Source: Larkinella soli (GTDB lineage: Bacteria > Bacteroidota > Bacteroidia > Cytophagales > Spirosomataceae). Taken from it: 64,000 nucleotides of DNA. The notes beneath the pieces were generated by a model. That model did no database searches and had not been told where the DNA came from. It worked only from the letters and a program-made list of their open reading frames with translations. A program made the position numbers and the translations under genes. The stretch is from the NCBI RefSeq assembly GCF_003703975.1, contig NZ_QTJY01000013.1:158387-222386 (forward strand). The letters run 5' to 3'. Positions 25,996 through 33,786 of this stretch are shown here, piece by piece (the stretch's first letter is position 1; every line of letters begins with the position of its first letter).

Positions 25996-27567
25996 TTATT
26001 TCTTTTTGATGACGAACTCCACCCGCCGGTTGGCCTGTTTGCCCACCTCGCTGTCGTTGGTAGCCACGGGTTTCGCTTCGCCGTAGCCTTTGCTGGCGAT
26101 GCGGTCCGGCTCGATGCCTTTGCCGATGAAGTACTCGCGGACGGCATCGGCCCGGTCCTGCGACAACTTCAGGTTGAATTCGTTCGACCCGGAATTGTCG
26201 GTATGGCCGCCGAGTTCGATGGTCATTTTCGGATTCTCGTTGAGCGTAATCACCATGCGGTCCAGTTCGGGAAAGGACTCCTCCCGCAGCGTGGCTTTCC
26301 CCAGATCGAAGAAAATATTGTTCAGACGAACGGCCCGGCCCACTTCGATGGGCACCAGCGTCAGTTCCTGCCCCTTGATTTCCTGGAAGCCTTTGGTTTC
26401 AGTCAGGTCGATGTTGCCGCCTTCGGCGATGAAATTAGGCGCGATGGCCCGCATACTGTATTTCTTGCCGTAGGGCAGCACGATCTTATATTCGCCCGTG
26501 ACCGGGTCGGAAGTGGCTTCACCGGCCTCCGCGCCGTCGGGCAGGGTCTGGTACACGATCCGGGCTTCGATGGGCTGACCGGTTTTCTGGTCGATCACCT
26601 TCCCGCTAACCAGCGCCACGGGGTCGGGGCGGGTTTCGGCCGGGGCGGTTTTGTCGTTTTTGTCGTCGATAAGTTTGATCCGGACGATGTCGCCTTTTCC
26701 GAGCGTATTCTTGAAGGTGGTCATGTAGGCGTACTCACCCGAAGCCGACACGGAATAATAGGCGTCGTAGCCGTCGGTATTGATCGCCGGACCCAGATTC
26801 ACCGGCTTCGACCAGTGCTTCCAGGTTTTATCGACCCGCCGGGTTACATAAATATCGTTACTGCCGGACCCGCCGGGCCGGTCGCTGGAGAAGTAAAGCG
26901 TAGCCCCGTCGGCGGCCAGGAACGGCGTAGTTTCGGTTCCACCGGTATTGACCTCCGGCCCCAGATCGACCGGTTTGGTCCAGGAGCCGTCTTTCTGGCG
27001 GAAACTGACGTACAGATCGTCTTCCCGGCTGTTTTTCTTTTCGCTGAACGCCATCACGAGCACCTTGCCGTCGGCGGAAAGGTAGCCGCAGTCATATTGT
27101 CCCTTGCTGAGTTTCTCGTAGCCGGGGATATTGATCTTCTGCGGGGCCGACCAGCCGGTGCCGGTGCGTTTGCTGATCGAAAAGCCCCGGGTTTCGTAAT
27201 TTCCGGCGGTATAAGCCCCTTTGATCAGCATGGTATTGCCGTCGGGCGTGATGCTGTAGGCGCAGTTGTATTCGTCCTTATTGAGGGGAGAGGCCAATCG
27301 GCGGGCGGGCGTCCACTGGTTGGCCTGATCCAGTTCTGAAAACCAGATATCCTGGCTGCCTTTGTTTCCGTGCGTATTCTGAGGGTGGCTGATCCGGGCA
27401 AAATAAAGCGTACGCCCATCGGGCGAAATCATCGGATTGACCTCGTTATATTCCGAATTTACCTGATTACCAAGATTTTCAGCTTTGGATGCACTTTCCT
27501 GCTGGGCCACGGCCACGCGACCGATTACGACCGAAAGTCCCAACAGAACACTTACCCCGAATTTCAT
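25996..27567 (-). CDS. exported PD40/carboxypeptidase-like/OmpA envelope protein (PorE-like layout)
   Basis: From the ATG at 27567 this is a 523-residue secreted or outer membrane protein with a signal peptide ending Val-Ala-Val-Ala, then Gln-Gln. Domains in order: a PD40/WD40-like beta-propeller (about 40-310, with repeats such as NPMISPDGRTLYFAR and FLAADGATLYFSSDRPGG), a carboxypeptidase-like regulatory domain (about 325-390), and an OmpA peptidoglycan-binding domain (about 400-523, with NNIFFDLGKATLREES, LGGHTDNSGSNEFNLKLSQDRA). PorE of the type IX system has this order plus an N-terminal TPR, which is absent here. An in-frame TTG at 27576 would add three residues. Function inferred only from the domains. 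Confidence 0.82.
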   Translation of the reverse strand: MKFGVSVLLGLSVVIGRVAVAQQESASKAENLGNQVNSEYNEVNPMISPDGRTLYFARISHPQNTHGNKGSQDIWFSELDQANQWTPARRLASPLNKDEYNCAYSITPDGNTMLIKGAYTAGNYETRGFSISKRTGTGWSAPQKINIPGYEKLSKGQYDCGYLSADGKVLVMAFSEKKNSREDDLYVSFRQKDGSWTKPVDLGPEVNTGGTETTPFLAADGATLYFSSDRPGGSGSNDIYVTRRVDKTWKHWSKPVNLGPAINTDGYDAYYSVSASGEYAYMTTFKNTLGKGDIVRIKLIDDKNDKTAPAETRPDPVALVSGKVIDQKTGQPIEARIVYQTLPDGAEAGEATSDPVTGEYKIVLPYGKKYSMRAIAPNFIAEGGNIDLTETKGFQEIKGQELTLVPIEVGRAVRLNNIFFDLGKATLREESFPELDRMVITLNENPKMTIELGGHTDNSGSNEFNLKLSQDRADAVREYFIGKGIEPDRIASKGYGEAKPVATNDSEVGKQANRRVEFVIKKK

Positions 27568-27762
27568 TCGCTGCAAAGGGAGAAGTTGATTAGTTAGTAT
27601 AACGAAGAAGCCTTTCCCGTTAGTTTACGGTATTGTTGTCAAATCGAGTGCCACAATTGCGGGGAGGCCCGGTTTTTGCTGTGAAAGTTTATGAAAATCA
27701 GTTGGATAGTCCAGCTTTTATGTATATTCAGACCGGTACCGGCAAGCGGTATCGAAAACCGT

Positions 27763-27987
27763 ATGGGACTTTTTCGAAAGCGAAGCAGAAAAGCGACCGA
27801 ACCGCGGGTTTCGGAGATGTATCGCGAAACCGTCCGGACGCTTCTCAATATAATTTTCTGTATCGTCGGCCTCGCCCTGGGCATCGTCTATCTGTCCAAG
27901 GGGTTGCTGGTCGGCTGGGTGTTCATCGCCGGTTTTACCTTCTTCCTGCTCATTCAGTTCTCCGACCCCAGCGACACCGACATTTAG
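27763..27987 (+). CDS. small two-helix membrane protein
   Basis: From the ATG at 27763 this is a 74-residue protein: a basic, cytoplasmic-looking start (MGLFRKRSRKATEPR), then two hydrophobic helices (about 27-43 and 49-64) and an acidic end. The ORF starts further upstream, but this ATG puts the positive charges before the first helix as in membrane proteins. It ends in a 4-base convergent overlap with the LOG gene. The fold is clear, the function is not, and a non-coding explanation remains possible. Confidence 0.5.
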   Translation: MGLFRKRSRKATEPRVSEMYRETVRTLLNIIFCIVGLALGIVYLSKGLLVGWVFIAGFTFFLLIQFSDPSDTDI

Positions 27988-28538
27988 ACCGGTTCTTCCC
28001 AAAGGGCTTCGATGCGGGCCAATAAGTCATCTACCGTCTCCGTTACGATCAGGATCTCCCGGTTTTCAGGCTTCAGAAAGCCGTCCTCCACCATAAGGTC
28101 CAGTTGCTGAAGCGTCAGGTCGAAATAGCCGTTTATGTTCAGAACGGCAACCGGACCCTCGTAAAGTTTCAGTTGCCGCCAGGCCAGAATTTCGAATAAT
28201 TCGTCGAAGGTTCCGTAGCCGCCCGGCAGGGCCACCACCCCTTTGGCGAGCTGCACCATCCTGAACTTCCGTTCGTGCATGGTTTCCACGAAGTGGAGTT
28301 CCGTCAGGGTGGCATGAGCCACTTCGAGAGCCGCCAGGAAGTTTGGGATAACACCGGTTACCTGACCGCCACTGGACAAAACCGCATCGGCGACGGTTCC
28401 CATCAGACCCAGATTCCCCCCTCCGTAGATCAGCCGGATGTCCCGTTCGGCCAGCTTTTCGCCGAGTTCCTGGGCCACTTGCTTATATACCGGGTTGGTT
28501 CCCGGGCTCGATCCGCAATAAACGACAATACTCTTCAT
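27984..28538 (-). CDS. LOG family protein (TIGR00730, lysine decarboxylase-like/phosphoribohydrolase)
   Basis: This family includes cytokinin-activating phosphoribohydrolases. The 184-residue protein has the diagnostic PGGYGTFDE motif (PGGxGTxxE) with a nearby GGGNLGLMG, and an E-R-K segment (MHERKFRM). The start at 28538 is preferred to an upstream ATG that would add six residues. Which nucleotide it hydrolyses is not shown. Its last codons overlap the convergent small membrane protein gene. Confidence 0.9.
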   Translation of the reverse strand: MKSIVVYCGSSPGTNPVYKQVAQELGEKLAERDIRLIYGGGNLGLMGTVADAVLSSGGQVTGVIPNFLAALEVAHATLTELHFVETMHERKFRMVQLAKGVVALPGGYGTFDELFEILAWRQLKLYEGPVAVLNINGYFDLTLQQLDLMVEDGFLKPENREILIVTETVDDLLARIEALWEEPV

Positions 28539-28619
28539 GCCGCAAAAGTACCACAACGAAGCGTGTTTTCCGGTATGGCGGACGGAAAAAGCAACCGATT
28601 AAAGCCATCCGGCCGCCTG

Positions 28620-29396
28620 CTATTTCGTCAGCGTATTGCTGATGGCCTGCCAGTCTACCTTCCGGACGATTTCCTCGGCCACGTCGAAAGGCGCCTTAAT
28701 CGTGACGACCAGATTTTCGATCAGATTTCCACCCTTCGTATACGAATAATGGTACAGTTTATCCCCTTTGGCACTGGTACGAAGGTTATTTTTCCAGTTA
28801 CCAAGCAGCACCACCGTCTCCGGCCGGGCCGCGATGCCGGACTGATCGGGCTTGAGCGTGATCTGCAGCGCCAGCGGGGCGCCGTTGACCTTGATGGTTT
28901 TATGGGAAGCCGCGAACCGGTTGCTGATGGGTTCCTCGACCCGGTAGTTACCGGCGTTCATCTCCACGTTGATATCGACGGCCGATTCCGCCAGGCGGCC
29001 GGTGCGGCCCGGATCCGCTTCCTTATATACGGAGTCCGTGCTCAGCACCAGCGAATGCTGCTGGGTAGTGATGGTGTCCCCGATGGCCTTGGCGCTGTCG
29101 GCCCGGGCGCGCTGCCGGCGGGCGGCATTGCCGCGCTGGAACGTCAGGTCATAGCGATCCCCGCAAACCCGGAAGATTTTGCCGTACTCGTCGCTGAGTT
29201 CCAGTTTCCCCAGCGAATGACGTTCGTCGAAAACCTGCCAGTCGCCCGAGGGAGGGTGGTTGCGGAATTGATTCTGAAGCTCTTTCACCACCCGTTCGTA
29301 GGCCGCCGTCTGGGCCGGCGAAGGGGGATCGCACTGGCTGTAGGCAGCCGCCGGAACCAATAAGAAACTCATTATCAACAAAGTGTGGCTTTTCAT
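28620..29396 (-). CDS. exported protein of unknown function
   Basis: This 258-residue protein has a signal peptide ending Ala-Ala-Ala-Tyr-Ser, then Gln-Cys. No domain is recognised. The middle part (about 85-120) is Arg/Lys-rich and helical; the C-terminal half is beta-rich (VDINVEMNAGNYRVEEP; LENLVVTIKAPF-like). It is followed 15 bases on by the holin-like membrane gene. Probably periplasmic; no function can be stated. Confidence 0.75.
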   Translation of the reverse strand: MKSHTLLIMSFLLVPAAAYSQCDPPSPAQTAAYERVVKELQNQFRNHPPSGDWQVFDERHSLGKLELSDEYGKIFRVCGDRYDLTFQRGNAARRQRARADSAKAIGDTITTQQHSLVLSTDSVYKEADPGRTGRLAESAVDINVEMNAGNYRVEEPISNRFAASHKTIKVNGAPLALQITLKPDQSGIAARPETVVLLGNWKNNLRTSAKGDKLYHYSYTKGGNLIENLVVTIKAPFDVAEEIVRKVDWQAISNTLTK

Positions 29397-29411
29397 AGGG
29401 ACAGGAGGTGA

Positions 29412-29747
29412 TTAGTTGATGATCGAGTCGATCAGCCAGGTCACGACGGACACCAGAAGGCTGAACAGCAGGGCGGCTATGAAACCGCTCACCCCGAAGC
29501 CGGCGACCAGATAGTCGGTCAGATAGACCATCAGGACGTTGAGGACCAGATAGAACAGCCCGAGGGTGAGGATGGTGATCGGAATGGTGAGAAAAACAAG
29601 AATTGGTTTGACGAAGGCGTTCAGTAAGCCCAGAACGATGGCTACGATGAGTGCGGTGCCGAAACTGGCTACCGAAACGCCCGGAATCACGTAGGCGGCA
29701 ACCATCACCGCGACCGCGCTGATGAGAATGCGAATAATAAGACCCAT
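29412..29747 (-). CDS. phage holin-4 family small membrane protein (PF04020 type)
   Basis: This 111-residue protein has four hydrophobic helices and the family's sequence style (GLIIRILISAVAVMVAAYVIPGV; AFVKPILVFLTIPITILTLG). Despite the family name, such proteins are common in bacterial chromosomes and not phage lysis genes; no phage genes are nearby. The ATG at 29747 is preferred to the upstream one, which would put a His/Arg-rich tail before the first helix. Role unknown; some members may act in membrane maintenance. Confidence 0.8.
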   Translation of the reverse strand: MGLIIRILISAVAVMVAAYVIPGVSVASFGTALIVAIVLGLLNAFVKPILVFLTIPITILTLGLFYLVLNVLMVYLTDYLVAGFGVSGFIAALLFSLLVSVVTWLIDSIIN

Positions 29748-29824
29748 AACACGTTTGAGGTTTGAAGATTGATGGCGATGCAATAAATGAAATCGACAAC
29801 AAAGGACAAACTTCAAACCTTCAT

Positions 29825-30430
29825 CTATTGTTTGGCGTGCCGTTCCTGCAGAACCGCAATGATGTCGTCGAGGTCGATATTTTTCTGTTCGAGCAGCACC
29901 AGATAATGAAACATCAGATCGGCCGCTTCCCCTTTAAAAAGCTCGTCGTTATTGTCTTTGGCCTCGATCACCAGCTCGACGGCCTCCTCCCCTACCTTCT
30001 GGGCAATCTTGTTGACGCCCCTGGCGAACAGCTTCGCCGTGTAGGACGCTTCGGTCGGGTTCTGCTTCCGGTCGCGGATGATGTTTTGCAGGTAATTGAG
30101 AAACAGGCCCCTGCCCCGGTTCACCTCATTGAAGCAGGTATCAGCCCCGGTGTGGCAGGTCGGGCCGGCGGGATTCACCTTGATCAGCAGCGTATCGCCG
30201 TCGCAGTCGACCATCATCTGCCGCACATGGAGAAAATTGCCGGAGGTTTCGCCCTTGGTCCAGAGCCGCTGTTTGCTGCGGCTGAAGAAAGTAACGATGC
30301 CCTCGCGGCCGGTTTTTTCGTAGGCTTCGGCATTCATGTACCCGAGCATCAGCACCCGGCCGGTTTCGGCATCCTGAATGACGGCCGGAACGAGGCCGTC
30401 CGGCGATTTGGTAAAGTCGATTGGAATCAT
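29825..30430 (-). CDS. hisIE: bifunctional phosphoribosyl-AMP cyclohydrolase / phosphoribosyl-ATP pyrophosphatase
   Basis: This catalyses the second and third steps of histidine synthesis. The 201-residue protein fuses HisI (about 1-105; zinc and Mg ligands in VDCDGDTLLIKVNPAGPTCHTG) to HisE (about 110-201; helical NTP-PPase type, with EEAVELVIEAKDN). It is the last gene of hisH-hisA-hisF-hisIE, all minus strand, with 35 bases to hisF. Expression is probably controlled by the his leader attenuator ahead of hisH. Confidence 0.96.
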   Translation of the reverse strand: MIPIDFTKSPDGLVPAVIQDAETGRVLMLGYMNAEAYEKTGREGIVTFFSRSKQRLWTKGETSGNFLHVRQMMVDCDGDTLLIKVNPAGPTCHTGADTCFNEVNRGRGLFLNYLQNIIRDRKQNPTEASYTAKLFARGVNKIAQKVGEEAVELVIEAKDNNDELFKGEAADLMFHYLVLLEQKNIDLDDIIAVLQERHAKQ

Positions 30431-30465
30431 CGGTTTAGATTAATGGTTTAACGACCGGCGGTTTT

Positions 30466-31227
30466 TCAGGCGGTGGTCCGCATCGGGACCCCCCGGCCGA
30501 CGAGATACTGCTTCAGCGCCGGTATTTCGATTTCCTTGAAGTGAAAGATGCTGGCGGCCAGACCGGCATCGGCCTTTCCGGTCGTGAAAACGTCCACAAA
30601 ATGGTCCATTGTACCGGCTCCGCCCGAGGCAATGACCGGGATGTTGGCGGCCCCGGAAATCCGGGCGGTCAGTTCGGTGGCGAAGCCGGCTTTGGTGCCG
30701 TCGGTATCCATCGAAGTCAGCAGGATTTCGCCGGCGCCCCGGTTTTCGACCTCCTTCGCCCAGGGAATGGTGCGGAATTCCGTCGGTGTGCGGCCGCCGT
30801 GGGTATGCACGATGTGCTCACCGTCCACAAACCGGGTGTCGATGGCGACTACGATGCACTGGCTGCCGAACTCCCGCGCCAGCTCATCAACCAGGCCGGG
30901 GTTCCGCACGGCCGAGGAGTTGATGGAAATCTTGTCGGCTCCGGCGTTCAGCAGGGCCGAGACATCGGCTTTGGTCGAGATGCCCCCGCCGACCGTAAAC
31001 GGAATGTTGACGGTATGCGCCACTTTCCGGACCAGTTCGATCAGCGTTTTGCGGCCCTCCACGGTAGCCGTAATGTCCAGAAAAACCAGCTCGTCGGCAC
31101 CCTGCCGGGCGTAGATGGCGCCCAGCTCGACCGGGTCCCCGGCGTCGCGGAGGTTGACGAAGTGGGTGCCCTTGACGGTCCGGCCGTCCTTGATATCGAG
31201 GCAGGGAATGATTCGTTTCGTTAGCAT
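30466..31227 (-). CDS. hisF: imidazole glycerol phosphate synthase, cyclase subunit
   Basis: HisF cyclises PRFAR with ammonia supplied by HisH, giving IGP and AICAR. The 253-residue TIM-barrel protein has [20 protein letters not shown] at the N-terminus with catalytic Asp11, and VGGGIST and VIASGGAG phosphate-binding loops, plus the second catalytic Asp in an AIDTRFVDG setting. It lies 27 bases downstream of hisA. Confidence 0.97.
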   Translation of the reverse strand: MLTKRIIPCLDIKDGRTVKGTHFVNLRDAGDPVELGAIYARQGADELVFLDITATVEGRKTLIELVRKVAHTVNIPFTVGGGISTKADVSALLNAGADKISINSSAVRNPGLVDELAREFGSQCIVVAIDTRFVDGEHIVHTHGGRTPTEFRTIPWAKEVENRGAGEILLTSMDTDGTKAGFATELTARISGAANIPVIASGGAGTMDHFVDVFTTGKADAGLAASIFHFKEIEIPALKQYLVGRGVPMRTTA

Positions 31228-31254
31228 GGCAATGGGTCCGGCCGGCGGCCAGGC

Positions 31255-31983
31255 TTATTTCATCTGTTCAATAAAAGCCGTCAGCTGGTTCAGTGAAATT
31301 CTTCCCTCGTAAATAGCCTTGCCGACAATCACCCCAAACAGCTTCATTTCGGCCAGTTTTTCAATGTCTCCCATGCCGCTTACCCCACCGCTGGCGATGA
31401 TCGCCAGATCCGGAAACCGGTCCTGCAACTCGCGGTACAGGTCGAAGGAGGGGCCCTGGAGCAAACCGTCTTTGGCGACATCCGTGCTGATGGCGTACTT
31501 GATGCCTTTCTCCACGTACTTCTCGACGAAGTCGTATACCCACATTTCGGTGGCTTCCTCCCAGCCGCCGACGGCGATCTTCTCGTTGCGGGCGTCGGCG
31601 CCGAGGATGATGGCCTCCGGCCCGAACTGCTTCAGCCAGCTTTCGAACAGGTCCGGATTTTTGACGGCAATGCTGCCGCCGGTTACCTGCCGCGCGCCCG
31701 AATCGAACACGATGCGTAAATCCTCGTCGGACTGCACCCCGCCCCCGAAGTCGATGTGCAGCCGCGTTTTGCCCGCAATCAGTTCCAGCACTTTCCAGTT
31801 GACGACCCGCTTCTGCTTCGCCCCGTCCAAGTCGACCAGGTGCAGGCGCGTCAGGCCGGCATCCTCGAACTGCTGCGCCACTTCGAGCGGGCGGGCGTTG
31901 TATTCTTTCTTCCGGCTGTAATCGCCCTGCGTCAGCCGGACGGCTTTGCCTTCAATCAGGTCGATGGCGGGGATAATGTGCAT
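31255..31983 (-). CDS. hisA: phosphoribosylformimino-5-aminoimidazole carboxamide ribotide isomerase
   Basis: HisA opens the ribose of ProFAR to give PRFAR. The 242-residue TIM barrel begins MHIIPAIDLIEGKAVRL, with catalytic Asp8, and has IDFGGGVQS and IASGGVSG phosphate loops. It lies between hisH (27 bases upstream) and hisF. Confidence 0.97.
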   Translation of the reverse strand: MHIIPAIDLIEGKAVRLTQGDYSRKKEYNARPLEVAQQFEDAGLTRLHLVDLDGAKQKRVVNWKVLELIAGKTRLHIDFGGGVQSDEDLRIVFDSGARQVTGGSIAVKNPDLFESWLKQFGPEAIILGADARNEKIAVGGWEEATEMWVYDFVEKYVEKGIKYAISTDVAKDGLLQGPSFDLYRELQDRFPDLAIIASGGVSGMGDIEKLAEMKLFGVIVGKAIYEGRISLNQLTAFIEQMK

Positions 31984-32010
31984 CGTTACGGTTGCCGTTA
32001 CCGGCGGTCA

Positions 32011-32598
32011 TCAGATGTTCAGAAAATTTTCGAGGATGCGCTGCCCGACGTCCCCGCTGATTTCGGCGTGGAACTGGGCCGCGTAGAAATTGTCCTTTTG
32101 CAGCATGGCGCTGAACGGGCGGACATAGTGGCAGACCCCCACGGTTTCGGGGCAGACGTCGGCGCAGTAGCTGTGCACGAAATACACATACGGGTCCGGC
32201 GCCAGCCCGGCGGTCAGCGGGCCGTTGAGGTCGGTCAGGTTGTTCCAGCCCATGTGCGGCACCTTGAAGCCGGGCAGCGCCGGAAACCGCCGGACATCGA
32301 CGTCGAAAACACCCATGCACTCGGTATCACCTTCTTCGGAATACCGACAGAGCAGCTGCATACCGACGCACGTACCCAGCACCGGCTGTTTCAGGGAGGG
32401 AATCACCCGATCCAGCCCCCGCTCCCGCAGGTAAGCCATGGCGGTGCTGGCTTCGCCCACACCGGGGAAAATTACCTTGTCGGCCGACCGGATTTCAGCT
32501 TCGTCGTCGGTCAGCAGGTAGCCGGCGCCCAGGCGGTCGAGGGCATACATCACCGACTGAACGTTTCCGGCATTGTACTTGATTATGACCGTTTTCAT
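32011..32598 (-). CDS. hisH: imidazole glycerol phosphate synthase, glutamine amidotransferase subunit
   Basis: HisH supplies ammonia to HisF. The 195-residue class I glutamine amidotransferase has PGVGEASTAMAYL, the nucleophile Cys in VLGTCVGMQLL, and the His and Glu of the triad in the C-terminal region (QFHAEISGD). Its start codon is 4 bases after the hairpin of the leader terminator, so ribosome loading on hisH is likely tied to read-through of that hairpin. Confidence 0.96.
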   Translation of the reverse strand: MKTVIIKYNAGNVQSVMYALDRLGAGYLLTDDEAEIRSADKVIFPGVGEASTAMAYLRERGLDRVIPSLKQPVLGTCVGMQLLCRYSEEGDTECMGVFDVDVRRFPALPGFKVPHMGWNNLTDLNGPLTAGLAPDPYVYFVHSYCADVCPETVGVCHYVRPFSAMLQKDNFYAAQFHAEISGDVGQRILENFLNI

Positions 32599-32601
32599 AA
32601 C

Positions 32602-32632
32602 AAAAAACCCGGTTCGATGACAGAACCGGGTT
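32602..32632 (-). terminator. attenuator terminator ahead of hisH
   Basis: On the minus strand AACCCGGTTC, a 7-base loop (TGTCATC) and GAACCGGGTT form a perfect 10-base stem (32632-32606) that runs into TTTTTT (to 32602). It ends 4 bases before the hisH ATG. A terminator directly in front of an operon, preceded by a His-rich peptide, is the layout of a histidine attenuator. Confidence 0.85.
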
Positions 32633-32667
32633 GGGTATCGGGAGATTCGTTTTTTCGTTGCTTAACC

Positions 32668-32732
32668 CCAAAGACACATCCGTTCCGTCTGAAACTACCG
32701 GACAGAATGAGGATGGTGATGCGTGGCTTTGG
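32668..32732 (-). promoter_or_regulatory. alternative pairing segments of the his leader
   Basis: The His-codon region (segment 1, 32718-32732) can pair with a later segment (segment 2, 32668-32680): CCAAAG with CTTTGG, then shorter pairs, about 12 in all with one mismatch and a 2-base bulge. Segment 2 ends in TTTGGGGTT, and its GGGTT can pair with AACCC of the terminator arm. This is an antiterminator choice of the classical kind, though the second pairing is short. Confidence 0.6.
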
Positions 32733-32742
32733 AAAAATTCAT
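32695..32742 (-). CDS. hisL: histidine leader peptide
   Basis: The minus strand ATG at 32742 opens a 15-codon frame ending at TAG (32695-32697), with predicted sequence MNFSKATHHHPHSVR. Four of five successive codons are histidine (CAT CAC CAT CCT CAT). A leader peptide like this senses charged tRNA-His: stalling at the His codons would free the antiterminator, while fast translation favours the terminator. It is too short for normal gene calling. A strong promoter lies just upstream, with the -7 box 5 bases before the ATG. No SD is seen, so translation may begin from a very short or absent leader. Confidence 0.85.
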   Translation of the reverse strand: MNFSKATHHHPHSVR

Positions 32743-32746
32743 AGCG

Positions 32747-32776
32747 CAAAAGTACGGGGAACGGTTCTGAAATCAA
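32747..32776 (-). promoter_or_regulatory. promoter of the his operon leader
   Basis: On the minus strand: TTG (32776-32774), 19 bases, then TACTTTTG (32754-32747), a close match to the Bacteroidota consensus. It overlaps the stop codon of the DUF72 gene and starts the transcript at or near the hisL ATG. Confidence 0.75.
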
Positions 32777-33699
32777 AACAAACTTCCCTGAACTACTTCG
32801 GGCCGGATGGTGGGCTCGTGCAGGTTGAGACCACAGACGGTGTTCAGTTTCCGCACCCAATACCGGATCAGCTCCGGAGCGGTGTCGTTTTCGCCCCCGC
32901 CGTGGACGAACAGATAGGCGGTTTGCAGGCCCTTCCGGAACCATTCGTTCAGCCGTTCGACCCAGGCGTCGACGCGTCGGTAATCGCTCGGATGGCCCTC
33001 GTTACCGATGAACCGCAGCACCAGAACCGGACTGGTCAGGCTCATGTGCAGCACATCGCGCCGTCCGGCGACATCGGTCATCACCAGGTCCCGGCGCAGC
33101 GCATAAAGCCCTTCCAGCGTCCGCTGCCAGACCTCGGGCCGGCTGAACCAGGTGGGATGACGAAACTCGACGGCCACTTCCAGATCGTCCGGCAGGCTTT
33201 TCAGGTACCTCTCCACCACCGGCCAGCGCGCCGGCTCGAACGACGGCGGCAACTGGAGAAACGTCGTGCCCAGATACTCTTCCAGGCTCAAAACCGCGTC
33301 GACAAATTCCTCCGTCAGGTCTTCGGCCGCGACCAGTCCGTGTTCGTGACTGATGATCTGCGGAAATTTGGGGCAGTAGGCGAAACCGGGTCGGATGGGC
33401 GAACCGGCGGCTTCCTGCTTCCACTTCTCCACCATCGACGGGGACGGAATATGATAATGGGTGCTGTTGAGTTCGACGGTATTGAACTGCCGCGTATAAT
33501 AATGAAGAAAATCCCGCTCCCGGGCCTGGGAGGGATACACTTTTCCGATATAATTCTTATTGGCCCAGACCGGCCCTCCGATGAAGACTTCGGGGTGGGC
33601 GGTCGGCTCGACGTTGTCCCAGACTTTCCGGTTGAACGGATGGTCGGGCGGCAGGCTGAAATCGACTGCATCGACGTCAGGTACTTTTCCGAATTCCAT
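32773..33699 (-). CDS. DUF72 (YecE-like) family protein
   Basis: This 308-residue TIM-barrel-like protein of the DUF72/YecE family begins with a distinctive lead-in, then VFIGGPVWANKNYIGKVYP, FNTVELNSTHYHIPS and the conserved FLQLPPSFEP and VAVEFRHPTWF motifs. The biochemical role of the family is not established. Its 3' end overlaps the his promoter. Its own start is close to and divergent from valS. Confidence 0.88.
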   Translation of the reverse strand: MEFGKVPDVDAVDFSLPPDHPFNRKVWDNVEPTAHPEVFIGGPVWANKNYIGKVYPSQARERDFLHYYTRQFNTVELNSTHYHIPSPSMVEKWKQEAAGSPIRPGFAYCPKFPQIISHEHGLVAAEDLTEEFVDAVLSLEEYLGTTFLQLPPSFEPARWPVVERYLKSLPDDLEVAVEFRHPTWFSRPEVWQRTLEGLYALRRDLVMTDVAGRRDVLHMSLTSPVLVLRFIGNEGHPSDYRRVDAWVERLNEWFRKGLQTAYLFVHGGGENDTAPELIRYWVRKLNTVCGLNLHEPTIRPEVVQGSLF

Positions 33700-33774
33700 G
33701 GTGTGCAGCGGTTAAGGTGCCAAAGTAAAACTACCAAACCTATGCTTTCGTTTTCGCACCCGTTCCGAATTGAC

Positions 33775-33782
33775 TAATTTTG
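33775..33782 (+). promoter_or_regulatory. -7 box of valS
   Basis: TAATTTTG (TAnnTTTG type) ends 4 bases before the valS ATG, so the transcript would begin about at the start codon. The upstream -33 element is weak (no TTG at the ideal spacing). It suggests a leaderless or nearly leaderless mRNA. Confidence 0.55.
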
Positions 33783-33786
33783 CACC

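Noticed and set aside
29412..29747. Prophage remnant suggested by the holin-like family
   Set aside because: The family is common in bacterial chromosomes, and no other phage gene, integrase or att-like repeat is near.
31756..33777. 673-residue open frame across hisA, hisH, the leader and DUF72
   Set aside because: It runs antisense over several well-identified genes and its product looks like a reverse-frame artefact.
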